64,000 nucleotides of DNA. Origin: Bacteroidales bacterium UBA5536. Its GTDB lineage: Bacteria > Bacteroidota > Bacteroidia > Bacteroidales > F082. Below, piece after piece: positions 43,178-51,905 of the stretch (position 1 is its first letter; each line of letters opens with the position of its first letter). The position numbers were made by a program, and so were the translations under genes. A model generated the notes under the pieces. The model was not told the DNA's origin, did not search any database, and saw nothing but the letters and a program-made list of their open reading frames with translations. The stretch covers positions 434,001 to 498,000 of the forward strand of contig DINQ01000008.1 in the NCBI GenBank assembly GCA_002426795.1, in the 5' to 3' direction.

Positions 43178-44761
43178 ATGAATAAGTCCATTTGCTTTTA
43201 TTTCCAAGTTCACCAACCCTTTCGGTTGAGAACCTATCGTTTCTTCGATATTGGCAAAAATCATTTCTACTACGACGAATACTACAACCGTCTCATCATG
43301 CGCCGGGTAGCCGAAAAAAGCTATTTGCCCATGAATGCGCTTCTGCTGAAAAAAATGAATGAGTTGGGCGCAGCATTCAAGGTTAGTTTTTCATTCTCAG
43401 GTATAGCCCTGGAGCAAATGGAACTTTATGCACCTGAAGTGCTTGAGAGTTTTCGCAAGTTAATTGCTACAGGACAAGTCGAGATTTTGGCTGAAACGTA
43501 TGCGCACTCACTCAGCTCTCTCAAAAATCCTGCTGAATTCAAAAAACAAGTGCTTCAGCACACTCAAAAAGTTGAGCAACTGTTTGGTGTGACCCCTAAA
43601 AGCTTCCGCAACACTGAGCTCATCTACTCTGATGAAATTGGTGCAATGGTTGCCGATATGGGTTACAATGTGATGCTGACTGAAGGGGCAAAACACGTTC
43701 TTGGATGGAAAAGCCCAAATTATTTATATGCCAACGCTATCAATCCCAAACTGAAAGTATTGCTCCGCAATTTCAGACTGAGCGATGATATCGCGTTTCG
43801 TTTCTCGCAACAGTCCTGGCCTGAATGGCCAGTGACTACTGACAAATTTGTTGGCTGGATCAATAAGATCCATCCCAATGAAGAAGTGGTAAACATTTTT
43901 ATGGATTACGAAACTTTTGGCGAGCATCAATGGGCCTCAACAGGCATATTCGACTTCATGAAGGCCCTTCCTGAAGCCGTTTTGAGGAAAACAAACTTTA
44001 AGTTCGCCACCCCATCAGAGCTTGCAGAAAAGCTGCAGCCTGTATCTGCTATTCATGTGCCCCACCCTATTTCATGGGCCGACGAAGAAAGAGACCTGAC
44101 CGCCTGGGTGGGCAATAATTTGCAAGATGATGCTTTTGAAAAGCTGTATCAATTATCTGATATCATCAGCCGGATTGGCGATGAAGACCTGCAGCGCGAT
44201 TGGAATTACCTACAGTCATCAGACCACTTCTATTATATGTGCACCAAATGGTTATCGGACGGAGATGTCCATAAATACTTTAACCATTACCCTTCGCCTT
44301 ATGAAGCATACATCAACTACATGAATGTACTGTCTGACTTTACAATCCGTGTAAAAAACGCCTCACCATCAGCCAGTGATATTGTGAATGATTTGTACGA
44401 ATCATCGGTGAAAATTGGTAAAGAAATCAGTGAGGCTGCAACTAAAAAGTTCAAAAAAACAAGCACTAAGGTAAAGGAAAGTATTGCAGCTACCGAAAAG
44501 AAAGCGAAACCCGTATTCGAGGACATCAAAAGCATGTCTGACGCGAAAATTAAATCGCTCATCAAGGAGTTTGATGCCCAGGATCTTTTTGTAGCCCTTA
44601 AAGATGCAGGAGATGAAATCACCGGGAAAGTACTTCCCAATATGGGTGCTAAAGCCCGCAAGGAGTTTGAAGCGCTGGAGAAAAAAGTGAGCGACATCAC
44701 GCCAAAAGAAATTAAAGCTATCAGAAAAAAACTGGAAGAAAAACTCAAGAAAATCTGGTAG
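43178..44761 (+). CDS. GH57-family alpha-amylase-like enzyme with Lys-rich helical tail
   Basis: 527 residues. The first 400 residues are a GH57 catalytic domain of the alpha-amylase type: conserved region 1 FQVHQP, the nucleophile Glu in FRNTELIYS, and the acid/base region MDYETFGEHQW. It hydrolyses alpha-1,4 glucans, probably in glycogen turnover. Residues of about 400 to 527 are an added tail of strongly charged amphipathic helices (for example KKFKKTSTKVKESIAATEKK and KKLEEKLKKIW). That tail is not part of the GH57 fold and may bind glycogen, a membrane or partners. It lies 26 bases after the GT4 gene and 95 before the fused synthase-phosphorylase gene. Confidence 0.9.
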   Translation: MNKSICFYFQVHQPFRLRTYRFFDIGKNHFYYDEYYNRLIMRRVAEKSYLPMNALLLKKMNELGAAFKVSFSFSGIALEQMELYAPEVLESFRKLIATGQVEILAETYAHSLSSLKNPAEFKKQVLQHTQKVEQLFGVTPKSFRNTELIYSDEIGAMVADMGYNVMLTEGAKHVLGWKSPNYLYANAINPKLKVLLRNFRLSDDIAFRFSQQSWPEWPVTTDKFVGWINKIHPNEEVVNIFMDYETFGEHQWASTGIFDFMKALPEAVLRKTNFKFATPSELAEKLQPVSAIHVPHPISWADEERDLTAWVGNNLQDDAFEKLYQLSDIISRIGDEDLQRDWNYLQSSDHFYYMCTKWLSDGDVHKYFNHYPSPYEAYINYMNVLSDFTIRVKNASPSASDIVNDLYESSVKIGKEISEAATKKFKKTSTKVKESIAATEKKAKPVFEDIKSMSDAKIKSLIKEFDAQDLFVALKDAGDEITGKVLPNMGAKARKEFEALEKKVSDITPKEIKAIRKKLEEKLKKIW

Positions 44762-44856
44762 CAACTACCCGAATATTCTGAAGCAATTGTCCCCTGACAA
44801 AAAATGAACCGAATATGAATCGACAGGCTTGTATGGCTATGTCACAATGATAAATT

Positions 44857-47800
44857 ATGAATAAAGAAATAAAAAAACCCGATTATATCTTCGAAGTAAG
44901 CTGGGAAGTATGCAATATGGTTGGCGGTATTTATACCGTCATCTCCTCGAAAGCAAACCAGATGAAAACGCTTTTTGGCGACCATTACATCACCATTGGT
45001 CCTGATGTCTGGAAAGAGACACACGACAACCCTTATTTCATTGAAGATGCTTCATTGCTAAAAGAATGGCGCGAAAAAGCCACTGCCAGTGGTTTAAAAG
45101 CACGCGTTGGCCGATGGGCTATCGAGAGCAGACCAATCGCCATCCTGATTGACTTCACGCCTCTTTTCGTTCAAAAAGACACAATTTTCACGCTTCTATG
45201 GGAAAAATTCCAACTCGATTCAATCCACGGACAGTGGGATTATATTGAGCCAGCCATGTTTGGCTACGCTGCCGGACAGGTCATCGAGAGCCTTTATGAT
45301 GCAAACCTCACTGCTTACGAACACATAGTTGCTCAGTTCCACGAATGGATGACAGGCTCAGGCGTGCTTTACCTGAAAAATACCAGCCCACAAATCGCGA
45401 CAGTATTTACAACTCATGCCACATACCTCGGAAGGTCAATCGCCGGAAATGGTTTGCCACTTTATAAAGATTTGCTCCAATACAATCCTGTTGTCATGGC
45501 CAACAGATTCAATATTGTTGCACAACAATCGATGGAAAAAACTGCTGCACGCGAAGCGGATGCATTCACCACGGTTAGCGAAACTACATCCGTTGAATGT
45601 GTGCAGTTTTTAGGTCGAGAACCTGATACCATCACCATCAATGGTTTCGACAAAGTATTTTATAGTCAGGAGCCAGAAGCAGTTGAAAAAAGAAAAAACA
45701 CGAGAAGCAAAATTCTTGAAGTTGCAAGTGCACTCATTGGTGAAAGCATCCCGGAAGATAGTTTACTGCTGATCAACAGTGGCAGGTATGAGTTTAAAAA
45801 CAAAGGTATCGATCTTTTCATTGAAGCACTTGGTCAACTCAATAAAGCCGCTTCACCCAGAAAGAAGATCATTGCCTTTATTGCTGTTCCAGGCCATATT
45901 TCAGGTCCATCAAAGGAACTGCAAAAAAGACTTAATGGTAGTGAACAAGCGGATAAGCCTTCTGAAAAACCATGCACGCATCACTTGTTTGATGCTGAAA
46001 ATGACCTGGTCCTGAACAGTTTTAAGACCAATGGATTAACAAATGCAAGCGAAGATCAAGTAAAAGTCATTTTTGTTCCTTCTTACCTCAACGGCAACGA
46101 CGGCATTTTCAATATTACCTATTACGATTTTTTGCAGGCTTTAGATTTGTCTGTCTTCCCATCTTACTACGAGCCATGGGGTTATACACCGCTTGAGAGT
46201 ATTGCTTATGGCATCCCAACCATCACAACCGATCTGGCAGGCTTTGGCAAATGGGCTGCCAAAATTGAAAATCGTGGAGATGCCGTGACCGTAATCCATC
46301 GCGAAGAAACAAATCAATCAACAGTTGTAGCAGAAATTACTAAAAAAATCAGTGCTTTCTGCAATAAAAACATCGAAGAGCTAGAACAGGCTCATCAGAA
46401 ATCAGTAGAAATTGCTGCCCATGCTTTGTGGAAAGACTTGATATTGAATTACAAGCAAGCATGGAGCGTCGCACTGGAAAAACTCGAAAAAAGAGCTGAT
46501 CTGTTCGCCTCAAAACGGTTTACCGAAACGCTGCGCGATTTCAATTTCAGTAAACAAGACCAACCAAATTGGAAAAAAGTGCTGATTCAGCCGGTTTACA
46601 CCACAGAGCTTAAAAAACTGCAAGAACTTGCCCAGAACCTCTGGTGGTCATGGAACTATGAAGCCATCGCTCTTTTTGAGTCGATCGATCCTATTGCCTG
46701 GGAGAAATTTGAGCAAAATCCCATTCCGATGATGGAAAGTCTTTCCATGAAGCAAATGGAAGCACTCGAAAAGAACACTGAATTCGTTAAACGACTCAAC
46801 AAAGTTTACGAGGACTTCAAAAACTATATGTCCCAGGGGCCTGCTGACGAGCACAAGATTGCCTATTTCAGTATGGAATATGGCTTGCACAAAAGCCTGA
46901 AGATTTATAGTGGAGGTCTTGGCATTCTTGCTGGTGATTATCTCAAAGAAGCCAGTGATTCGCGGGCCAATATTGTTGCAATGGGTCTTCTTTACCGTTA
47001 TGGCTATTTCAAACAGGATATTTCCCTCTTTGGAGATCAGATTGCAGAATATATCCCACAGAAATTTACCCACTTACCGCTTGAGCCAGTCAGGGATGAA
47101 AATGGCGAATGGGTCACTATTTCTATTGCATTCCCTGGCAGAACTGTCGTTGCCAAATCATGGAAAGTTCAGGTTGGACGCGTTCCGCTCTATTTGCTTG
47201 ACACTGATATTGAAGAAAATCAGACAGACGACCGTGGGATCACACATCAACTTTACGGAGGCGATAGTGAGATGCGCTTTAAGCAGGAGATGATTCTCGG
47301 CGTTGGCGGCATCAGGCTACTTGAAAAAGTAAAAGTAAAACCCACGCTATACCACAGCAACGAAGGACACTCCGCATTTATCGGTCTCGAACGGCTTCGC
47401 ATTTATATCGAAAAACACAACCTGGGCTTTGATGTTGCCCGCGAACTGGTCCGTTCGTCAAGCCTGTTTACGACCCACACACCAGTACCCGCTGGTCATG
47501 ATGCCTTTGAGGAACACCTACTCCGCACTTATATGCCTCATTATGCCGGGCGACTCAACATCAGCTGGGATGATTTCATGAATTTGGGGAAATTCAGGCT
47601 CAACGACCCAAATGAGAAATTTTCGATGAGTGTGCTCGCCACCAATCTTAGCCAGGAAGTAAATGGTGTAAGTGAAATCCATGGCCGTGTTTCACGCGAC
47701 ATGTTTCAACCCTTGTATCCTGGATATTTTGCAAACGAGTTGCATATTGGCTTCGTAACGAACGGTGTACACTTGCCAACGTGGACCGATCCCTCATGGC

Positions 47801-49095
47801 AACAGCTTTACAGCAAATATTTTGGGAAAGCCTATAAAGCAGATCAATCAAACACTGAATACTGGGCCAAGATCAGGCAAGTTGCCGATGAAGAAATTTG
47901 GGAAATCAGAAAGCAACTCAAATCTGACCTGATTCAATATGTAAAATACCGTGTAAAAATTGACATGACCGAACGTCAGGAAAGTCCGAAACTGATCCTG
48001 CGTACGATTGAAGGATTGAACGATCAGGCTTTGATTATCGGATTTGCCCGCCGGTTTGCCACTTACAAACGTGCTCATTTGCTGTTTACCAATTTGGAGC
48101 GCCTCTCAAAAATCGTAAATAATACAGAAAAGCCAGTATTATTCCTTTTTGCAGGCAAGGCACATCCGAATGACAAAGCCGGACAGGACCTCATCAAACG
48201 CATCATCGAAATTTCGCGGATGCCTGAGTTTACGGGCAAAGTGTTGTTTATTGAGAACTATGATATGGAGCTCGGCAAACGTCTTACAAATTGTGTTGAT
48301 GTTTGGCTGAATACCCCAACCCGTCCGCTAGAAGCTTCCGGAACCAGCGGTGAAAAAGCTGTTATGAATGGCGTGTTAAACTTTTCTGTTTTGGACGGAT
48401 GGTGGGCTGAAGGCTACAGGCCAAATGCCGGCTGGGCAATTCAGGAGGGTCGCACCTATGCCAATCAGCAATACCAGGACGAGCTCGATGCAGAAACCAT
48501 CTACAGCCTTCTCGAAAATGAAATCACACCTTCTTATTTTAGCCGGAACGATGCGGGTGTACCCGTGAAATGGGTCGGATACATTAAAAACAATATCGCT
48601 GAAATAGCACCTCATTTCACCATGAAGCGTATGCTGGATGATTACTTCGACAGATTTTATAATAAACTGAAATCCAGAGCTATATATTTAAAAGAAAAAC
48701 GCTACAAAATGGCTTTTGAAGTGAATGCCTGGAAATCGAAAGTAAAATCGAACTGGGACAGTGTTGAGGTGAAATCGATCAAAGTACCTGATCCAACAGT
48801 CAGACCGCTTGATTTTGGTGAAAACTTTGTGGCTGAAATCACATTATTGACCCCTGGTTTAGCAAGTGGAGATGTTGGAATCGAACTTTTGTTCGGACGA
48901 AAACTTCATGACAAGATCGATGAAATAGTCTTTGTTGAAAAAATGAAACTGATCGACTCAGGAGAAGGTTGGGCTCGTTACCATATTAATGTTCCTATCT
49001 ATCGGGCAGGTGTTTATGATTACACTTTCCGGATTTATCCAAGTAGTGAATTACTACCTCACCGACAAGATCTTCCATTGGTTAAATGGATCTGA
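44857..49095 (+). CDS. Fused glycogen synthase (GT3) and alpha-glucan phosphorylase (GT35)
   Basis: 1412 residues in one frame. Residues 1-560 form a GT3 glycogen synthase, the family of the eukaryotic enzyme (EVSWEVCNMVGGIYTVISSKA, and the closing YYEPWGYTPLESIAYG motif). From about residue 580 to 1350 is an alpha-glucan phosphorylase of the GT35 group (NLWWSWNYEA, AYFSMEYGLHKSLKIYSGG, and the PLP-binding Lys1167 in SGEKAVMNG). The last 60 residues form a short extra beta domain. One polypeptide would hold both the elongating and the phosphorolytic activities on glycogen. No separate glgA, glgB or glgC lies in the window. No internal stop or frameshift is seen. A strong palindromic terminator follows. 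Confidence 0.93.
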   Translation: MNKEIKKPDYIFEVSWEVCNMVGGIYTVISSKANQMKTLFGDHYITIGPDVWKETHDNPYFIEDASLLKEWREKATASGLKARVGRWAIESRPIAILIDFTPLFVQKDTIFTLLWEKFQLDSIHGQWDYIEPAMFGYAAGQVIESLYDANLTAYEHIVAQFHEWMTGSGVLYLKNTSPQIATVFTTHATYLGRSIAGNGLPLYKDLLQYNPVVMANRFNIVAQQSMEKTAAREADAFTTVSETTSVECVQFLGREPDTITINGFDKVFYSQEPEAVEKRKNTRSKILEVASALIGESIPEDSLLLINSGRYEFKNKGIDLFIEALGQLNKAASPRKKIIAFIAVPGHISGPSKELQKRLNGSEQADKPSEKPCTHHLFDAENDLVLNSFKTNGLTNASEDQVKVIFVPSYLNGNDGIFNITYYDFLQALDLSVFPSYYEPWGYTPLESIAYGIPTITTDLAGFGKWAAKIENRGDAVTVIHREETNQSTVVAEITKKISAFCNKNIEELEQAHQKSVEIAAHALWKDLILNYKQAWSVALEKLEKRADLFASKRFTETLRDFNFSKQDQPNWKKVLIQPVYTTELKKLQELAQNLWWSWNYEAIALFESIDPIAWEKFEQNPIPMMESLSMKQMEALEKNTEFVKRLNKVYEDFKNYMSQGPADEHKIAYFSMEYGLHKSLKIYSGGLGILAGDYLKEASDSRANIVAMGLLYRYGYFKQDISLFGDQIAEYIPQKFTHLPLEPVRDENGEWVTISIAFPGRTVVAKSWKVQVGRVPLYLLDTDIEENQTDDRGITHQLYGGDSEMRFKQEMILGVGGIRLLEKVKVKPTLYHSNEGHSAFIGLERLRIYIEKHNLGFDVARELVRSSSLFTTHTPVPAGHDAFEEHLLRTYMPHYAGRLNISWDDFMNLGKFRLNDPNEKFSMSVLATNLSQEVNGVSEIHGRVSRDMFQPLYPGYFANELHIGFVTNGVHLPTWTDPSWQQLYSKYFGKAYKADQSNTEYWAKIRQVADEEIWEIRKQLKSDLIQYVKYRVKIDMTERQESPKLILRTIEGLNDQALIIGFARRFATYKRAHLLFTNLERLSKIVNNTEKPVLFLFAGKAHPNDKAGQDLIKRIIEISRMPEFTGKVLFIENYDMELGKRLTNCVDVWLNTPTRPLEASGTSGEKAVMNGVLNFSVLDGWWAEGYRPNAGWAIQEGRTYANQQYQDELDAETIYSLLENEITPSYFSRNDAGVPVKWVGYIKNNIAEIAPHFTMKRMLDDYFDRFYNKLKSRAIYLKEKRYKMAFEVNAWKSKVKSNWDSVEVKSIKVPDPTVRPLDFGENFVAEITLLTPGLASGDVGIELLFGRKLHDKIDEIVFVEKMKLIDSGEGWARYHINVPIYRAGVYDYTFRIYPSSELLPHRQDLPLVKWI

Positions 49096-49100
49096 CAATT

Positions 49101-49136
49101 AAAAAAGGCTGGCCATTAATGGCCAGCCTTTTTTTT
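49101..49136. terminator. Bidirectional terminator between glycogen cluster and pepD
   Basis: A perfect palindrome whose central part is AAGGCTGGCCATTAATGGCCAGCCTT, flanked by A6 on the left and T8 on the right, so it can work in both directions. Its right end overlaps the stop codon of pepD (49135-49137). Confidence 0.93.
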
Positions 49137-50595
49137 AGGCTTTGGGTATATTCTTCAGAATATCAACTGTCAAATCCCAGAATTTCTGAACTGTTGCAAT
49201 CTCAATTCTTTCGTCAGGCGAATGGGCGCCCTTGATGGTAGGCCCGTAGGAAATCATATCCATTCCCGGATATTTATCTCCAATCAATCCACATTCCAGT
49301 CCTGCATGAATCGCTTTTACATCAGGTGTTTGCCTGAATAATTTCTCATACGATTGCACCGAAATTGCTCTGATTTCCGATTTAGGATTTGGAGCCCAGC
49401 CCGGATATCCGTCGCTATGTTGAATCTTAGCCCCAGTCAATCTGAAGCAGGCTGCTACCATATTACCCACATCTTCTTTCGATGATTCAACTGAGCTGCG
49501 CTGGCTGGTAGTAATGAGAACGTGATCATCTATCATGCGAACTGCAGCCAGGTTAGTCGATGTTTCAACAAAGTTGGGAATACGCTGCGACCACGCTATC
49601 ACACCATGTGGGCAAGCGTAAAGACTATTGAGCAGTTTTTTTTGATCTTCCAGAGTCAGCACAGAAGAAACAGTTTCTGTCTCAGCAATGACAACCTGAA
49701 GTCCAGGTTCAGTAATTTCAAACTCGTACTTCAATTCTTGTGTTGCTTTTTCTATATAGGTTCTAAAGGCCTCAAAGAAGGTATCCGGAATAGCTACCAA
49801 TGCATATGCCTCACGCGCAATAGCATTGCGAAGGTTTCCTCCTTCAAAATAATTCAAACGGAGGTTGAACGCGTCCGTCGCATGCCAAAGCAATCTGTTC
49901 AGCAATTTATTGGCATTTCCTTGCCCTTTGTGAATATCGTCACCGGAATGGCCGCCTTTTAAACCTTTTACATCAAGACGCATTGACCGATAACCATTGC
50001 CAAGTTTTTCAAACGTTACGGGTAATTCAATCACTGTATCTTTACCACCGGCACAACCAATAAACAGCTCACCTTCATCTTCCGAATCGAGATTGAGCAA
50101 TATTCTGCCCTCAAGCATTTTCTCGTCTAATCCAAAAGCTCCAGACAAGCCTGTTTCTTCATCAATGGTAAATAAACACTCGATTGGTCCATGTTCAATT
50201 GCAGGGTCAACCAACAAGGCCAATTGAGCTGCAACTCCAATTCCATCATCAGCACCCAAAGTGGTACCTTTTGCCTTTACCCAACCGTCAACGATATGTG
50301 TATCAATCGGGTCTTTTTCGAAATCGTGCTGTTTATCACTGTTTTTCTCGCAAACCATATCGACATGGCTTTGAAGTACCACCGTTTTTCTGTTTTCAAA
50401 ACCTGGTGTGGCAGGAGCTTTCATCAAAATGTTACCCACAGCATCTTTGGTATAATCGAGCTGATGTTTTTTTGCAAAATCAATAAGATACGCAATGATT
50501 TTTTCTTCCTTTTTCGAAGGACGTGGTATTTCCAGAATTTCCCTGAAGTATTTCCAGACTCCAGCCGGCTCTAATTGCAGCAAATGTTCATTCAT
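49135..50595 (-). CDS. pepD: Aminoacyl-histidine dipeptidase (M20, PepD)
   Basis: 486 residues, the size of the PepD/Xaa-His dipeptidase family (M20C). The zinc-binding sequence is seen in order: QSHVDMV (His and Asp), TLGADDGIGVA (bridging Asp), TIDEETGLSGAFGL (catalytic Glu and a ligand Glu), NLDSEDEGE, and a C-terminal His in KGAHSPDER. It splits dipeptides such as carnosine in the cytoplasm. The whole set of ligands is present. It is the last gene in the minus-strand block and reads toward the terminator at 49101; a -7 box stands 24 bases before its ATG. Confidence 0.95.
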   Translation of the reverse strand: MNEHLLQLEPAGVWKYFREILEIPRPSKKEEKIIAYLIDFAKKHQLDYTKDAVGNILMKAPATPGFENRKTVVLQSHVDMVCEKNSDKQHDFEKDPIDTHIVDGWVKAKGTTLGADDGIGVAAQLALLVDPAIEHGPIECLFTIDEETGLSGAFGLDEKMLEGRILLNLDSEDEGELFIGCAGGKDTVIELPVTFEKLGNGYRSMRLDVKGLKGGHSGDDIHKGQGNANKLLNRLLWHATDAFNLRLNYFEGGNLRNAIAREAYALVAIPDTFFEAFRTYIEKATQELKYEFEITEPGLQVVIAETETVSSVLTLEDQKKLLNSLYACPHGVIAWSQRIPNFVETSTNLAAVRMIDDHVLITTSQRSSVESSKEDVGNMVAACFRLTGAKIQHSDGYPGWAPNPKSEIRAISVQSYEKLFRQTPDVKAIHAGLECGLIGDKYPGMDMISYGPTIKGAHSPDERIEIATVQKFWDLTVDILKNIPKA

Positions 50596-50618
50596 AAAAT
50601 TATCTTTAGCGGTTTATG

Positions 50619-50626
50619 CAAAGATA
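50619..50626 (-). promoter_or_regulatory. Promoter -7 box of pepD
   Basis: Minus-strand TATCTTTG (TAnnTTTG), 23 bases before the ATG at 50595, between the response-regulator stop and pepD. Confidence 0.55.
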
Positions 50627-50671
50627 AAGCTTTGAATACAGGAAAAAAATGAAAAGGATGTTAAATCAGGC

Positions 50672-51148
50672 TTAGGCGCTTTCGAGGTATTTTGATACCA
50701 AACCAATAAAATCGTTACGCCTGATGGGCTTGGCGATGTAGTCGTTGCAACCCGAAGAAAGACATTCCTGGCGGTCATTCGGCATAGCATAAGCAGTTTG
50801 TGCAATAATTGGCATTGCAGGTTTTAGCTGCCTGATCATTCTGGTAACCAACAAACCATTCACATCCGGCAATCTCAAATCCATCAAAATCAGGTGAATC
50901 TCCAGATTATTTTTCACAAATTCGATCGCATCTGCACCATTTTCGGCATGCAGAATATTGGCGCCTGTGGGCGCAAGATAGGCCTGTAGAAGTTGATAAT
51001 TGGATGGAATGTCTTCAACAATAAGAACGGTTTTGCTTTTAAAGTCTCTGTAAATTGTTGAATTCAAGGAACTTTGCTGTATACCTAAAGCATTTTCAGT
51101 CATGCTACTTTCCGGCGCATGCTTTGTGATAATTTGGCCCATAATCAT
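50672..51148 (-). CDS. Stand-alone response regulator receiver protein
   Basis: 158 residues with one receiver domain and no output domain. The acid pair Glu45-Asp46 (IVEDIP), the phospho-acceptor Asp90 (LMDLRLPD), Thr118 (AQTAYA) and Lys140 (AKPIRR) are all present, so it should be phosphorylatable. The first 38 residues are not part of the fold, and ATG codons at 51142 or 51103 are alternative starts. Single receivers of this type relay phosphate from hybrid histidine kinases or act by protein binding; no kinase is in the window. It is 61 bases after rpe. Confidence 0.9.
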   Translation of the reverse strand: MIMGQIITKHAPESSMTENALGIQQSSLNSTIYRDFKSKTVLIVEDIPSNYQLLQAYLAPTGANILHAENGADAIEFVKNNLEIHLILMDLRLPDVNGLLVTRMIRQLKPAMPIIAQTAYAMPNDRQECLSSGCNDYIAKPIRRNDFIGLVSKYLESA

Positions 51149-51209
51149 GTTGTTACCAGGGAGTTGGTTGCAGGCGTAAAAATAGGAAAAGAATTACTTA
51201 ATATCCAAA

Positions 51210-51854
51210 TTATTTTTTCAGGTTGTGGATAACTTCTGCAGGATTGTTAGCATTAAAGACCGCATTACCTGCAACCAGGACATTTGCTCCCGCATCAAAC
51301 AGGTCTCTTGCGTTTTGTAAATTCACGCCACCGTCAACTTCAATCAGCGTTGGAAGTTCTTTTTTATCGATCATCAGTCGCAAACGCTCAATCTTTTGGT
51401 ATGTTTCCGGAATAAATTTTTGTCCGCCAAAGCCCGGATTAACCGACATCAATAAAACCAGATCGCAGTAGGGTAAAATATCCTCCAACAAACTTACTGG
51501 CGAATGAGGGTTCAACACTACTCCTGCCTGCATTCCTGCTTCTTTGATCTGTTGTAAACATCTGTGCAAGTGTGTACATGCTTCCAGATGAACCGATAAA
51601 ATATCGGCGCCAGCACGCGCAAAATCCTCAATGTAACGCTCCGGATTCACAATCATCAAATGCACATCAAGCGGTTTTTTAGCCACCTTGTGAATTGCTT
51701 CGATTACCGGCAATCCAAAAGAAATATTGGGCACAAAAACCCCATCCATCACATCCAGGTGTAACCAATCGGCTTCGCTTTGGTTAAGCATGCTGATTTC
51801 ATTTTCAAGGTTGAGAAAATTGGCAGAGAGCAATGAAGGGGCAATAAGTTTCAT
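51210..51854 (-). CDS. rpe: Ribulose-phosphate 3-epimerase
   Basis: 214 residues, TIM barrel of the usual Rpe length. It interconverts ribulose 5-phosphate and xylulose 5-phosphate in the pentose phosphate pathway. Signature elements are LLSANFLNLENEI at the start, LHLDVMDGVFVPNISFG, VHLMIVNPERYI, MSVNPGFGGQKF and the phosphate-binding VDGGVN...VAGNAVF. Metal ligands His and Asp are in HLDVMDG. It has its own -7 box, embedded in the T-tract of the rpoD terminator. Confidence 0.97.
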   Translation of the reverse strand: MKLIAPSLLSANFLNLENEISMLNQSEADWLHLDVMDGVFVPNISFGLPVIEAIHKVAKKPLDVHLMIVNPERYIEDFARAGADILSVHLEACTHLHRCLQQIKEAGMQAGVVLNPHSPVSLLEDILPYCDLVLLMSVNPGFGGQKFIPETYQKIERLRLMIDKKELPTLIEVDGGVNLQNARDLFDAGANVLVAGNAVFNANNPAEVIHNLKK

Positions 51855-51868
51855 GTTCAGAATTTTGA

Positions 51869-51876
51869 CAAAAATA
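51869..51876 (-). promoter_or_regulatory. Promoter -7 box of rpe
   Basis: Minus-strand TATTTTTG (TAnnTTTG), 14 bases before the rpe ATG. It lies inside the U-tract of the terminator of the upstream rpoD gene, so one short A/T run serves both purposes. Confidence 0.45.
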
Positions 51877-51879
51877 AAA

Positions 51880-51899
51880 AAAGCGCCCGAAAGCGCTTT
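51880..51899 (-). terminator. Rho-independent terminator of rpoD
   Basis: Minus-strand stem AAAGCGC / GCGCTTT with a 6-base loop (TTTCGG), followed by a T-rich tract that runs to about 51869. It lies 6 bases downstream of the rpoD stop. Confidence 0.85.
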
Positions 51900-51905
51900 G
51901 GTTTT

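Noticed and set aside
43178..44761. GH57 branching enzyme, to replace the missing glgB.
   Set aside because: The N-terminal region (FQVHQP with the FRFFDIG-type continuation) is closer to the alpha-amylase group; a database search would be decisive.
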